Part shown: in pieces, positions 17,434 through 26,242 of the stretch
Position numbering within the stretch: the stretch's first letter is position 1
Layout of the letters: every line of letters starts with the position of its first letter
Source: Flavobacterium undicola
GTDB lineage: Bacteria > Bacteroidota > Bacteroidia > Flavobacteriales > Flavobacteriaceae
Length of the DNA stretch: 51,419 bases
Assembly (NCBI RefSeq): GCF_009909155.2
Contig: NZ_JAAAPM020000029.1
Location: 1-51,419 of the forward strand
Direction: 5' to 3'
Position numbers and translations under genes: made by a program
The notes under the pieces: model-generated
Databases searched by the model: none
The model's input: only the letters and a program-made list of their open reading frames with translations
What the model was told of the DNA's origin: nothing

Positions 17434-20400
17434 TTAAAAATTTACTTCAAGTCCTAAAGAAACAGTTCTAGGATTTGGGAATGAACCTCCATCATAACCT
17501 CTTGAGAAAGATCCGTCGTTGCTGTTAAAATCAGGGTCGCCTCCACGGTATTTAGTAATAGTCCATAGATTTTGTCCGTTTACAAACACTTTTGCTTTTT
17601 GAATAAAACTTTTAGCAGGAAATGGAATTTGATATCCAATTTCCATAGTTTGCAATTTTAGATAGTCTCCTTTTTCAATAAATCTATTAGAATCTCTTCC
17701 ATTGGCATTAGGATCACCAATGATTGGTCGAGGTACATCTGTATTAGTATTTGTAGGTGACCAATAATTAAGCATATCAGTATGGTGATTTCCATATTGT
17801 CCAGCCATTAAGTTACGATAGATACTATTGAATACTTTGTTTCCACCAGCACCTTGCCAAAACATAGAAAAATCCCAATTTTTGTATGTACCACTAAAGT
17901 TGAAACCATAACTGTATTTCGGAATTGTTTTCCCTTGATAGGTCCTATCAAGATCACTAATCATTCCGTCTCCATTAATATCTTTGAATTTAATGTCACC
18001 CACTCCTGCGTTGGTTTGTGTTGGAGCAGCAGCAATTTCGGCAGCACTTTGAAAAATCCCATCGGTTTCATACGCATAAATTTCACCCATAGATCGTCCC
18101 ACTTCTGTTTTTGAAGCAGCACCATAGATTGGATTCCCATTGATACCAATTTGCAATACTTCGTTTTTTAAAGTTCCTAAATTGGCAGAGATGCTGTATT
18201 TGAATGCATGATTATTGTTGTTATAAGTTGCTGCGAATTCGAGACCTTTGTTTCTCATAGCACCTGCATTTGTTGTAATACTTGCTGGGAATGCACCAGT
18301 AGAGTATGGCAACGGAACTCCAATTAAAAGATTTGTCGAATTTTTCACAAAATACTCAGCTGTAAACTGTAAATCATTGTCAAATAATCCAAGTTCAACA
18401 GCTACATCGGTAGTTTTTACATCTTCCCATTTTACATTTGGATCTAGAGAAGCAACAACAGTTGTACCTGGAGCCAATGCATTATTGAAATCATATCCCG
18501 CAAAACTATTGATTGTTGTAGCGAAGAAATACGGAGCAATAGTATTATTTCCTAATTTACCATAACTAGCTCTCAATTTGACATTGCTTACCCATTCCGG
18601 CAAGTGGATGAATTTTTCATTGCTTAATTTCCAGGCTCCTGAAAAAGAGTAAGCATTAGTAGAATTGAAATTTTCACTAAAAAGAGATGATTTATCTTGT
18701 CTAAAGTTGGCTTGAAACAGATAACGGTCATCATACGAATAGTTAATACGGCTTATATATGATTTACCAGTTATAGTTACGTTACTTTCTCCCGTACTAG
18801 TATCATCAGCATATTGTAGTTTACTTATTTCACCATAATCATAACCTACACCTCTTGACCAGTGATTGAATGAATCACTGCGTTCTTGTACATAACCAGC
18901 TAACACATCGAATTTATGTTTATTGATTTCTAATCCATAAGTCAATATGTTGTTAAAGAATGTTTTGTCCGTACTTCCAGTTGAGACATCTAGAGAAGCT
19001 TCTTCTTTTGTAGTAATATAATACCATCCCAAATCACTTTGCGGAACGTACTTTCTGTTTTCATAATCCAATCGATCAAAACTGGCATCAATTTTATATT
19101 TTAAACCTTTTACAATTTCAAATTCTCCCCATACATCTCCAATAAAACGGTTTCTTTGTCCCTTATTTTCGATTAAGTTATTAAATCCAATAACGTTAAG
19201 CGAAATAGCTCTTTGTGTCAAGTTGGTTGTACCACCATAACCACCTAATCGGTTCGCATCATATACTGGCATTGTAGGTACCGCTCCAACTAAAGCTCCA
19301 ATTGCAGTTTCTCCAACATAACTATTGAAGTTTTCTTTGTCAGATTGAGTATATCCGATTTTTGTACCGTATTTGAATTTCCCTTTTTTACCATTTAAAT
19401 TCAAATTCATAGACATTCTTTCATAATCCTGAGGAGATTTGATATAGCTACTATTTTTGAAATAATCCATATTCAGGTTGTAAGCCAAAGTTTCGGCACC
19501 TCCATTAAAGGCCAAGGAATGATTTTCAACAACTCCTGTTTCATAAGCTTCTGCCTGCCAATTTGTGTCAACATTAGAAATATAACTACTACTAGTTGGG
19601 TCATTACCCGGAGCTACTGTTAATCCTGCGTTTTTTTCAGAAGCACTTGTAATCGTTTGATAACCGACTCTATCGGTTACATCCCAAGTTCTAGCCACAT
19701 TTTGAAAACCTACAAGCGATTTGTATTTAATGTCTAGTTTTCCTGTTTTTCCCTTTTTAGTAGTAATAATTACGACCCCATTAGCACCTCGAACACCATA
19801 AATAGCTGCCGAAGACGCATCTTTCAAAACCTGCATCGACTCAACATCACCAGGTGCAAAATCAAATGGAGCATCTACAATCATTCCATCAATTACAAAA
19901 AGAGGATTGTTGTTACTAAAGGAATTTAACCCTCTAATTTTGATATTAACAAATCCGCCAGGTTCACCTGAAGATTGTACGGTAACACCCGGTGCCTGAC
20001 CTTGTAACATTTTAGCAACATCATAAGTAACTGTTTTTTTCGCACTTTCCATGTTTACAACAGCAACAGATCCAGAAAGATCTGATTTTTTTTGTGTACC
20101 ATATCCGATTACAACAACTTCATCCAACTTAGCGTAATCATCTAAAAGTTTAACTGTAATATTGGTTTGATCACCAACTTTAATTTCTTGATTTACATAC
20201 CCAATATAAGAAATTACAAGTACTGTATTTGGTCCGGGGACATCTATAGCAAATTTTCCATCAAAATCAGATTGCACACCATTTTTAGCACCTTTTATTA
20301 AAATATTCACTCCAGGCAGCGGTGCACCATCAGAATTATTTATAACTCCTGAAACCTTTATTTTCTGTTGTACCTTTTCTTCAGGTTTAACTTTAGTTAT

Positions 20401-20754
20401 TACAATTTTATTTTTTCCAATAAGTTCAAAATTAAAACCTTCACTGGCAAGGTTTTCATTTAGCAACTTATCAGCACTAATTGTTCCTTTTTTAAGTTTT
20501 ATTTTTGGAACATTTTTAAACATATCTTCCTGATAGATAAATGTAAAATCGGTTTGTTCTCTTAAAAGATCAAAGACCTCATCAATGGTTACAATCTTAT
20601 CTTTATCTACAACAATTTTTACATTCTGCGTAAAAACTTTACTTGAAGAAAAACTAAAAGCAGTCGTACAAAAAAGTAATATAAAAGCTTTCATAGTGGT
20701 TAGTAAAAATTTTCTCTTAAAAAAGAAAAAATGGTTAGTAAATTCAATTTTCAT
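17434..20754 (-). CDS. susC: SusC-like TonB-dependent transporter with N-terminal signalling (STN) domain
   Basis: This outer-membrane pore imports oligosaccharides using TonB energy. The 1106 residues are, in order: a long signal region (an internal Met21 is an alternative start); an STN domain at about 50-118 (TIDEVFDLLREQTDFTFIY...); a carboxypeptidase-regulatory-like beta domain at about 130-210; a TonB-box-like DEVVVIGYG segment; a plug with the usual IRGLNSF and DASSAAIYG motifs; and a 22-strand barrel. The STN domain marks it as a signal-transducing SusC that contacts the FecR encoded just upstream. No SusE/F-type gene follows susD. Confidence 0.95.
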   Translation of the reverse strand: MKIEFTNHFFFFKRKFLLTTMKAFILLFCTTAFSFSSSKVFTQNVKIVVDKDKIVTIDEVFDLLREQTDFTFIYQEDMFKNVPKIKLKKGTISADKLLNENLASEGFNFELIGKNKIVITKVKPEEKVQQKIKVSGVINNSDGAPLPGVNILIKGAKNGVQSDFDGKFAIDVPGPNTVLVISYIGYVNQEIKVGDQTNITVKLLDDYAKLDEVVVIGYGTQKKSDLSGSVAVVNMESAKKTVTYDVAKMLQGQAPGVTVQSSGEPGGFVNIKIRGLNSFSNNNPLFVIDGMIVDAPFDFAPGDVESMQVLKDASSAAIYGVRGANGVVIITTKKGKTGKLDIKYKSLVGFQNVARTWDVTDRVGYQTITSASEKNAGLTVAPGNDPTSSSYISNVDTNWQAEAYETGVVENHSLAFNGGAETLAYNLNMDYFKNSSYIKSPQDYERMSMNLNLNGKKGKFKYGTKIGYTQSDKENFNSYVGETAIGALVGAVPTMPVYDANRLGGYGGTTNLTQRAISLNVIGFNNLIENKGQRNRFIGDVWGEFEIVKGLKYKIDASFDRLDYENRKYVPQSDLGWYYITTKEEASLDVSTGSTDKTFFNNILTYGLEINKHKFDVLAGYVQERSDSFNHWSRGVGYDYGEISKLQYADDTSTGESNVTITGKSYISRINYSYDDRYLFQANFRQDKSSLFSENFNSTNAYSFSGAWKLSNEKFIHLPEWVSNVKLRASYGKLGNNTIAPYFFATTINSFAGYDFNNALAPGTTVVASLDPNVKWEDVKTTDVAVELGLFDNDLQFTAEYFVKNSTNLLIGVPLPYSTGAFPASITTNAGAMRNKGLEFAATYNNNNHAFKYSISANLGTLKNEVLQIGINGNPIYGAASKTEVGRSMGEIYAYETDGIFQSAAEIAAAPTQTNAGVGDIKFKDINGDGMISDLDRTYQGKTIPKYSYGFNFSGTYKNWDFSMFWQGAGGNKVFNSIYRNLMAGQYGNHHTDMLNYWSPTNTNTDVPRPIIGDPNANGRDSNRFIEKGDYLKLQTMEIGYQIPFPAKSFIQKAKVFVNGQNLWTITKYRGGDPDFNSNDGSFSRGYDGGSFPNPRTVSLGLEVNF

Positions 20755-20847
20755 ATATTTGTGTTTATTGGTTAAATAATTAATTAATAATCTGATGGGG
20801 GGATAAAGTAGAGTACTGTCCAGGTATTACTTTGTTCCCTTTCTTTT
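20755..20847 (-). promoter_or_regulatory. fecR-susC gap with possible ECF-dependent promoter
   Basis: This 93-bp gap has unusual C/G-rich tracts for this genome: on the minus strand GGGAACAAAGTAATACC and, about 30 bp on, CTTTATCCCCCC, followed by an AT-rich leader. No AraR-type site is present. Because susC probably answers to the adjacent ECF sigma factor, this is the best candidate location for its target promoter. This is inference from position and composition. Confidence 0.35.
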
Positions 20848-22017
20848 TTATTTTATTATAATTTTCTGGTCTTTTATCTCATATTCATTTATAAAGTTAG
20901 TTTTCTTAATTATTGTCAGGATCTCTTTTATATTATCATTTTTGCTAAGTACTCCATTGAATTTAACTTTTTCAATTTCTGAATTTTGAAACACCACTTG
21001 AACATCATACCATCGAGACATAACATTCATAATTTCTTTTAATGTTTTGCCCTTAAAGCTAAAGATTCCTTTTGTCCATAATATTTCATTATAAGCATCA
21101 ATTGGATTAATAGTAATATTTCCATTTTTAAGATTAATAATAGATTGTTGATTAGGAACCATGTATTTCTTTGAATTAAAACCGCTAACAGTTACTTTTC
21201 CTTCAACTAAAGTGGTATATATTTTATCTTCATCTTTATACGCTTTTATATTGAACTCCGTACCCAATACCTCCACTTCCTGATCTTTATTTAAAACTTT
21301 AAACTTAGCCCCTTTATGTTCTGTACTTGGTGATACATCAAAAAAAGCTTCTCCATAAATTAATTCTACTTCACGTGCTCGGCCATCTGCAAAAGCTACT
21401 GGGAATTTTAGCTTAGAGTCAGAATTCAACCAAACTTCTGTTCCATCAGCTAATTTCACATGAAATTGCCCTCCTCTTGGGATTGTCAAATAATTATATG
21501 CTAATCCTGATTTTGCCTTGTTGTTATTATTATAAACTAATTCTTTGCCATTGCTAACCACATTGTCTTTCTCATAAACTTTATCTTTTTCCAATGTTAC
21601 AACCGATCCGTCTTCAAGAGTTAATATTGCTTTGTCTTTTCCCGTTTGAATAGTATTGTTTACTACTATTACAGGTGCCGCTATGGGTTTATTTACTAAA
21701 CTTGTTCTGTAGAAATAAGTGGTCGTTACTATTCCTAAAACAACAGCTGCAGCTGAATAATAAATAACTTTACGTAATTTTTTAAGCTTTTTTGCTTTCT
21801 GTTCTCTGGCAAATGCTTCTAATAGTTTGCTCTTTATTGTATGGGAATCAAATTGCTTCATATTATATTCGATTGCATAGTTAATTTTAACATACTGATT
21901 AAATAACTCTTTATTATTCGAATCTTCTACCCATATTTCTAACTCAGTCAACTCAGATGCTGAAGCTTGATTGGTTAAAAATTTAGCTATTATATTTTCA
22001 ATTTTAGCACTTATCAT
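20848..22017 (-). CDS. FecR-family anti-sigma factor
   Basis: This inner-membrane regulator holds the ECF sigma factor until SusC signals ligand binding. The 389 residues are a cytoplasmic sigma-binding region (1-80), one membrane segment (about 84-104, VIYYSAAAVVLGIVTTTYFY), a periplasmic FecR domain (about 170-275, with RGGQFHVKLADGTEVWLNSDSK) and a C-terminal STN-like domain (about 308-389) of the DUF4974 type. It is divergent from the sigma gene (109-bp gap containing a proposed AraR operator) and upstream of susC, the normal order for this system. Confidence 0.95.
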   Translation of the reverse strand: MISAKIENIIAKFLTNQASASELTELEIWVEDSNNKELFNQYVKINYAIEYNMKQFDSHTIKSKLLEAFAREQKAKKLKKLRKVIYYSAAAVVLGIVTTTYFYRTSLVNKPIAAPVIVVNNTIQTGKDKAILTLEDGSVVTLEKDKVYEKDNVVSNGKELVYNNNNKAKSGLAYNYLTIPRGGQFHVKLADGTEVWLNSDSKLKFPVAFADGRAREVELIYGEAFFDVSPSTEHKGAKFKVLNKDQEVEVLGTEFNIKAYKDEDKIYTTLVEGKVTVSGFNSKKYMVPNQQSIINLKNGNITINPIDAYNEILWTKGIFSFKGKTLKEIMNVMSRWYDVQVVFQNSEIEKVKFNGVLSKNDNIKEILTIIKKTNFINEYEIKDQKIIIK

Positions 22018-22039
22018 TTTTATACTATTTTCTATTAAT

Positions 22040-22058
22040 ACGTGTGGATTTTACACTA
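22040..22058. promoter_or_regulatory. Proposed AraR operator between fecR and the ECF sigma gene
   Basis: ACGTGT-N7-ACACTA matches AAGTGT-N7-ACACTT with one mismatch in each half. It lies 23-41 bp upstream of the fecR start and 69-87 bp upstream of the sigma start, in the shared divergent promoter region. If real, it places the sigma/anti-sigma pair under AraR. Confidence 0.55.
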
Positions 22059-22126
22059 CCCTAACTTTTTTATATTTTTTTTTATACATTGCATAAAAAT
22101 TAAGCTAATTATTTCTACTTCACACA

Positions 22127-22702
22127 ATGCAAGAGGTATATTCTGACAACACACAACTTATACATGCTTTAAAAACGGGAGACCCTAAAGCTTATACCTT
22201 TCTGGTAAATACTTACCATCATAAACTATGCGTTTATGCTTACAGTTTTACGCATGATCATAATTTATCAGAAGATATTGTACAGAATGTATTTATGCGT
22301 ATCTGGAACAAACGAAAAAACTTAAAAGAAGATTTTGTACTTATTAGTTTTCTATATAAATCGGTTTATAATGAATTTATTGATCAGTATCGTAGCCAAA
22401 AATCAGTTTATCCTCTAGAAAAAAAATATATTGATGCTCTTAATACTATTGTAGAAAATGAAGATGAACATTCTCTTGAGCGCATCATAAAATTGGTAAA
22501 ACGGGAAATTCAAAATCTCCCACCTAAATGTAAGGAAATCTTTTTATTAAGCAAAGAAGAAGGTCTCACTAATATAGAAATAGCTGAGTACAAGAACGTT
22601 TCTATTAAATCAGTTGAAGCTCATATAACCAAGGCCTATTCTATATTACGTAATTCCCTTGGAGAAAATACAAACATTTATTTGTTTTTATTGTTTAGAT
22701 AA
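22127..22702 (+). CDS. ECF-type RNA polymerase sigma factor (Bacteroidetes FecI-like)
   Basis: The 191 residues have sigma region 2 (about 22-90; VNTYHHKLCVYAYSF and EDIVQNVFMRIWNKR) and region 4 (about 130-182; LPPKCKEIFLLSKEEGLTNIEIAEYKNVSIKSVE shows the expected helix-turn-helix). It is divergent to the FecR gene and is expected to direct transcription of the susC-susD unit when released. The start ATG at 22127 places region 2 normally. It forms a cognate set with the FecR and the STN-bearing SusC. Confidence 0.95.
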   Translation: MQEVYSDNTQLIHALKTGDPKAYTFLVNTYHHKLCVYAYSFTHDHNLSEDIVQNVFMRIWNKRKNLKEDFVLISFLYKSVYNEFIDQYRSQKSVYPLEKKYIDALNTIVENEDEHSLERIIKLVKREIQNLPPKCKEIFLLSKEEGLTNIEIAEYKNVSIKSVEAHITKAYSILRNSLGENTNIYLFLLFR

Positions 22703-22826
22703 TTCGTATCAAAATTTAGCTGATTTATTTTTAAAAGTATAAATTTTCCGACGTTGTATTATCTATATTAATATTGAATCTGATTTGTTTTAGAGAAATT
22801 CTAAGGTTTCTTTAAAAAAGTTCACT

Positions 22827-22845
22827 AAGTGCTCATTCTACACTA
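22827..22845. promoter_or_regulatory. Proposed AraR operator upstream of araR
   Basis: AAGTGC-N7-ACACTA has one mismatch in each half to AAGTGT-N7-ACACTT. It lies about 50 bp upstream of araR, with a TATATTTA box (22875-22882) between. This suggests autoregulation. A looser second candidate (AAGTTT, 8-bp gap, ACACTA at 22868-22887) overlaps that box. Confidence 0.6.
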
Positions 22846-22893
22846 ATTAATTATGAAACGTTTAAGTAAGTTTATATATTTACACTAAAATAG

Positions 22894-23592
22894 ATGACAA
22901 AGATGTTAAACAATTATAATTCCGAAGACAAAGTTTTACTATCAGTCGATTGTATCATCTTTGGATTTGACAATGAAGGCTTAAAAATTTTATTAATCAA
23001 AAGAGATTTTGAACCAGAAAAAGGCAAATGGTCTTTAATGGGTGGTTTTCTTAAAAAAGATGAGTCTTTAAATAAAGCAGCCATACGAGTTCTTAATTTT
23101 TATACAGGATTACAAGACATCTACATGGAGCAATTCTATGCTTATAGTGAAGTAGATCGTGATCCGGTAGAAAGAACCATTTCTGTTGCCTATTATGCAT
23201 TAATCAATATTGAAAACCATAATGCTGAATTAATAAAGAACTATGAAGCACAATGGTTTAGCATTTCAAAAATGCCAAAATTAATTTTTGACCATAACGA
23301 AATGGTTTCTCATGCCATGAGAAGATTGAGATACAGAACATCAACAAAACCTGTAGGCTTCGAACTTTTACCTGAAAAATTTACTATGCGTCAGTTGCTT
23401 GAATTATACGAAGCAGTTCTTGACAAAAATTTGGATAAACGAAATTTTATTAGCAAAATCAATTCCTTGGATATTCTAGTCAAATTAAATGAAAAAGATA
23501 TGTTGTCTTCCAGAAAAGGTTCTTATCTCTATAAATTTGACAAAGAAAAATACGATGCGCAATTGTTGAATCATTTTGTACTAAACTTATAA
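22894..23592 (+). CDS. araR: AraR-type arabinose regulator (degenerate Nudix domain plus winged helix)
   Basis: This is the Bacteroidetes type of arabinose repressor, a Nudix-fold effector domain (about 10-150) fused to a winged-helix DNA-binding domain (about 155-232). The Nudix box is recognisable (GGFLKKDESLNKAAIRVLNF) but the catalytic REUxEE residues are lost (RVLNFY), so it should bind a ligand rather than hydrolyse one. In Bacteroides this family binds L-arabinose and controls araBDA. It lies downstream of the ECF sigma gene with its own proposed operator. Start may be Met1 (22894) or Met4 (22903). Confidence 0.9.
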   Translation: MTKMLNNYNSEDKVLLSVDCIIFGFDNEGLKILLIKRDFEPEKGKWSLMGGFLKKDESLNKAAIRVLNFYTGLQDIYMEQFYAYSEVDRDPVERTISVAYYALINIENHNAELIKNYEAQWFSISKMPKLIFDHNEMVSHAMRRLRYRTSTKPVGFELLPEKFTMRQLLELYEAVLDKNLDKRNFISKINSLDILVKLNEKDMLSSRKGSYLYKFDKEKYDAQLLNHFVLNL

Positions 23593-23619
23593 GAAAACAG
23601 TATTCAAATAATTAGAAAC

Positions 23620-23654
23620 AAAAAAGGAAGTCTTGAATAAAGACTTCCTTTTTT
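23620..23654 (+). terminator. Terminator after araR
   Basis: A 15-bp stem (AAAAAAGGAAGTCTT 23620-23634, AAGACTTCCTTTTTT 23640-23654) has a 5-nt loop and ends in a T run, 28 bp past the araR stop. The A tract on the other side allows it to act on both strands. Confidence 0.9.
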
Positions 23655-23739
23655 TATGCAACAAAATTTACTTGAAATAATCTTAATTCTTTGACTAACT
23701 ACAATTTCAATAATTAAAGATTATCCCTTAAACTGACCA

Positions 23740-23767
23740 CACTATTTTAAATGACAAAAAAATAGTG
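23740..23767 (-). terminator. Possible terminator after transketolase
   Basis: CACTATTTT (23740-23748) pairs with AAAATAGTG (23759-23767) around a 10-nt loop. It lies about 115 bp past the transketolase stop. The following minus-strand sequence has no strong T run, so this is a weak call. Confidence 0.35.
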
Positions 23768-23791
23768 CAATCAATCTATTTGATTTAAAAA

Positions 23792-23882
23792 TTAGCGATT
23801 CCTTTTTTTATAATCAGCTAAAAATGTTGCTAAACCAATATCAGTTAAGCCTATTTCAAAACTTTCCCAATAGTAGTTTATG
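23792..23882 (-). pseudogene. Short protein-like open stretch after transketolase (possible gene relic)
   Basis: Just after the transketolase stop, in another frame, the minus strand reads YYWESFEIGLTDIGLATFL and a few more residues to a stop at 23792. There is no in-frame start that would make a gene. The residue mix (two aromatic pairs, alternating hydrophobics, basic end) looks like a protein C-terminus. I could not identify a parent family. It may be chance. Confidence 0.25.
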
Positions 23883-23883
23883 T

Positions 23884-25932
23884 TTAAACATTTACGTTAT
23901 TTTCAATTAAATATTGAACAATCTCTTCACTCACTTTTTTACTGTTAAAGCCAAATTTTTCGTCTAAAACAGCTGCAGGAGCGGAATAACCAAAATGTTC
24001 CAATCCAATTATTTTTCCACTATCACCAACCAAACCTTCGAGATTAACAGGTAATCCCGCTGTAAGACCAAATACTAATTCCCCTTTTGGAATCACACTT
24101 TCCTGATACGATTTAGACTGCGATTTAAACAATCCTTCTGATATAATAGAAGCTACATTTAGCTTTAATCCTTTTTCATTTTCTAAAATTGCTGCCGCAT
24201 CTAATAAGGTGGAAACCTCTGAACCGTTTGCAATTAAAGTAATATCTGGATTTGGAGTTGACTTTACTAAGTATCCACCTTTCGCTGCTTGTTTTGCGTC
24301 CTCATATCTGGATGTTCCAGTTGCCGGAATATCTTTAATTCCCTGTCTTGACAAAATTAAAGCCGTTGGAGTAGTAGTATTTTTTAAAGCCATATCCCAA
24401 GCTACAGAAGTCTCAATAGCATCAGCTGGACGCAATGCTACCAAACTTTGATGTCCCGAATGATTTTTTAGTTTTTCCAATAAACGAATTTGCGCTTCTT
24501 GCTCAATTGGTTGATGTGTTGGGCCATCTTCCCCTACTCTAAATGAATCATGAGTTAATACATATTTTACAGGAAGTTCTTGAATAGCTGCTAAGCGAAT
24601 AGCTGGTTTCATATAATCAGAAAACACAAAGAAAGTAGCTACTACTGGAATAACTCCTCCGTGTAATGCAATTCCATTTGCAATGGCTGTCATAGTAAGT
24701 TCGGCCACACCTGCCTGTAAAAACGCTCCGTTGAAATTATTTTTTTGCAGAACAGATGATTTTTTCAAAAAGCCATCCGTTTTATCACTATTCGATAAAT
24801 CCGCAGACGAGACAATTATGTTTTCAACATTTTCAGCTAAATAAGCCAACACTGCTGACGATGCATCTCTAGTTGCTGCATTTGCTTTTTGAACTACAGT
24901 ACTTAAATCTAATTCAGGTAATTTACCCGATAAAAACAACTCTAATTTTTCTGCCAATGCTGGATTTACTTTTTTCCACTCCGCAACTTGGCTTTTCTCT
25001 TTAGCAACTTTTGCAGTTTTCTGAGCTAAAATAGTTGCATAATGAGCTTTAACCTCATCATAAGTATCGAATGGCTGTTCAGGATTAGCGCTTAAATTAA
25101 TCAGTGTTTTTACATAATCTGCTTTGGTATCTCCAATTGGTTTTCCATGTAATTCACATTCTCCTTCATACATTCCGCCATCTACAGTAACACAGCCTTT
25201 ACCCATAATCGTCTTACCAATGATCAATGTTGGTTTTTCAGTTTCAGCATTGGCATCGCTCAGCGCTTTTCTTATTTGTTCGTGATCATGGCCATCAATT
25301 GTAATTACTTTCCATCCCCAAGCCTCATATTTCTTAGCAGTATCTTCAGATGTTACTTCATCGGTCATTGAAGAAAGTTGCACATCATTAGAATCATAAA
25401 ACATAATAAAATTATTCAATCCTAAATGTCCCGCAATTCTTCCTGCTCCTTGCGAAATTTCTTCTTGTACCCCACCATCCGTTATAAAACCATATATTTT
25501 ATGATTAAACAATCCTGTAAATCTGGCTTCTAAAAATTTAGCTGCAATAGCCGCACCAACTCCCATTGTATGTCCTTGTCCCAATGGTCCTGAAGTATTT
25601 TCAATTCCCCTAAGTACATCAACTTCGGGATGGCCTGGAGTAACAGAACCCCATTGTCTAAAATTTTGCAAATCTTCTTTCGAATAATTTCCTAACAAAT
25701 GATATTGAGAATACATCAACGCCGATAAATGCCCTGCGTCCATGAAAAATCGGTCTCTAAAAGGCCAATTCATTTCAGTAGGATCAAAATTTAAATATTC
25801 ACTATACAAAATGTGCATGAAATCGGCACCTCCCATAGCTCCTCCCGGATGTCCTGAATTTGCTTTTTCAACCATCGAAATAGCTAAAGCTCTGATATTA
25901 TCAGCAGCTAAATTGTCAATTTTTTTATTCAT
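23884..25932 (-). CDS. tkt: Transketolase (single-chain)
   Basis: This thiamine-diphosphate enzyme moves two-carbon units between sugar phosphates and so links the D-xylulose-5-phosphate from AraD to glycolysis. It has 682 residues from the preferred start MNKKIDNLAADNIRAL (25932); an upstream in-frame Met at 25980 adds 16 poorly conserved residues. Visible motifs are SGHPGGAMGG, GPLGQG, the ThDP/Mg segment TDGGVQEEISQGAG, the VGEDGPTHQPIEQ pyrimidine segment and a C-terminal swivel domain. A proposed AraR site lies about 190 bp upstream, consistent with arabinose control. There is no sign of a split subunit. Confidence 0.95.
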   Translation of the reverse strand: MNKKIDNLAADNIRALAISMVEKANSGHPGGAMGGADFMHILYSEYLNFDPTEMNWPFRDRFFMDAGHLSALMYSQYHLLGNYSKEDLQNFRQWGSVTPGHPEVDVLRGIENTSGPLGQGHTMGVGAAIAAKFLEARFTGLFNHKIYGFITDGGVQEEISQGAGRIAGHLGLNNFIMFYDSNDVQLSSMTDEVTSEDTAKKYEAWGWKVITIDGHDHEQIRKALSDANAETEKPTLIIGKTIMGKGCVTVDGGMYEGECELHGKPIGDTKADYVKTLINLSANPEQPFDTYDEVKAHYATILAQKTAKVAKEKSQVAEWKKVNPALAEKLELFLSGKLPELDLSTVVQKANAATRDASSAVLAYLAENVENIIVSSADLSNSDKTDGFLKKSSVLQKNNFNGAFLQAGVAELTMTAIANGIALHGGVIPVVATFFVFSDYMKPAIRLAAIQELPVKYVLTHDSFRVGEDGPTHQPIEQEAQIRLLEKLKNHSGHQSLVALRPADAIETSVAWDMALKNTTTPTALILSRQGIKDIPATGTSRYEDAKQAAKGGYLVKSTPNPDITLIANGSEVSTLLDAAAILENEKGLKLNVASIISEGLFKSQSKSYQESVIPKGELVFGLTAGLPVNLEGLVGDSGKIIGLEHFGYSAPAAVLDEKFGFNSKKVSEEIVQYLIENNVNV

Positions 25933-26117
25933 AGTATAATTATAAATTATTTTAATAATGTCATGATTTAGAAATCTCAAAGAAAATGGTAAAACAAATT
26001 ATTTTTATCAATCCATCTTTAAACACATTACAAACCAAAATCAATAATTGAGTTATTGAACGAAATGTAATTACTTTATTTAAACAATAAAATTTTGAAG
26101 ATTTTGAAAAAAATAAT

Positions 26118-26136
26118 AAGTGTAAAAAACACATTT
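26118..26136. promoter_or_regulatory. Proposed AraR operator upstream of transketolase
   Basis: AAGTGT-N7-ACATTT has the same arms as the site at 13706-13724. The right half overlaps a perfect 14-bp palindrome, ACATTTGCAAATGT (26131-26144). It lies in the 310-bp transketolase/GapN gap, upstream of transketolase. The rest of that gap is AT-rich with no gene; a small inverted repeat (TCAATAA/TTATTGA, 26041-26059) lies nearer the start. Confidence 0.55.
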
Positions 26137-26185
26137 GCAAATGTAAACAAATTTTTGAATTACAAACAAAAATTTATCTAAAATA

Positions 26186-26220
26186 AAAAAACCGTTCCGA
26201 AAAAATCGGAACGGTTTTTT
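26186..26220 (-). terminator. Terminator after the aldehyde dehydrogenase gene
   Basis: A perfect 15-bp stem (AAAAAACCGTTCCGA 26186-26200, TCGGAACGGTTTTTT 26206-26220) has a 5-nt loop. It lies 23 bp past the stop codon. The T run on the minus strand makes it a strong terminator that isolates transketolase from read-through. Confidence 0.92.
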
Positions 26221-26242
26221 TATTTTTAGTCTGAGTTTAGTA

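Noticed and set aside
26131..26144. The palindrome ACATTTGCAAATGT as a separate regulator site before transketolase
   Set aside because: It overlaps the right half of the proposed AraR site and no second example was seen in the window, so it was not listed as an independent operator.
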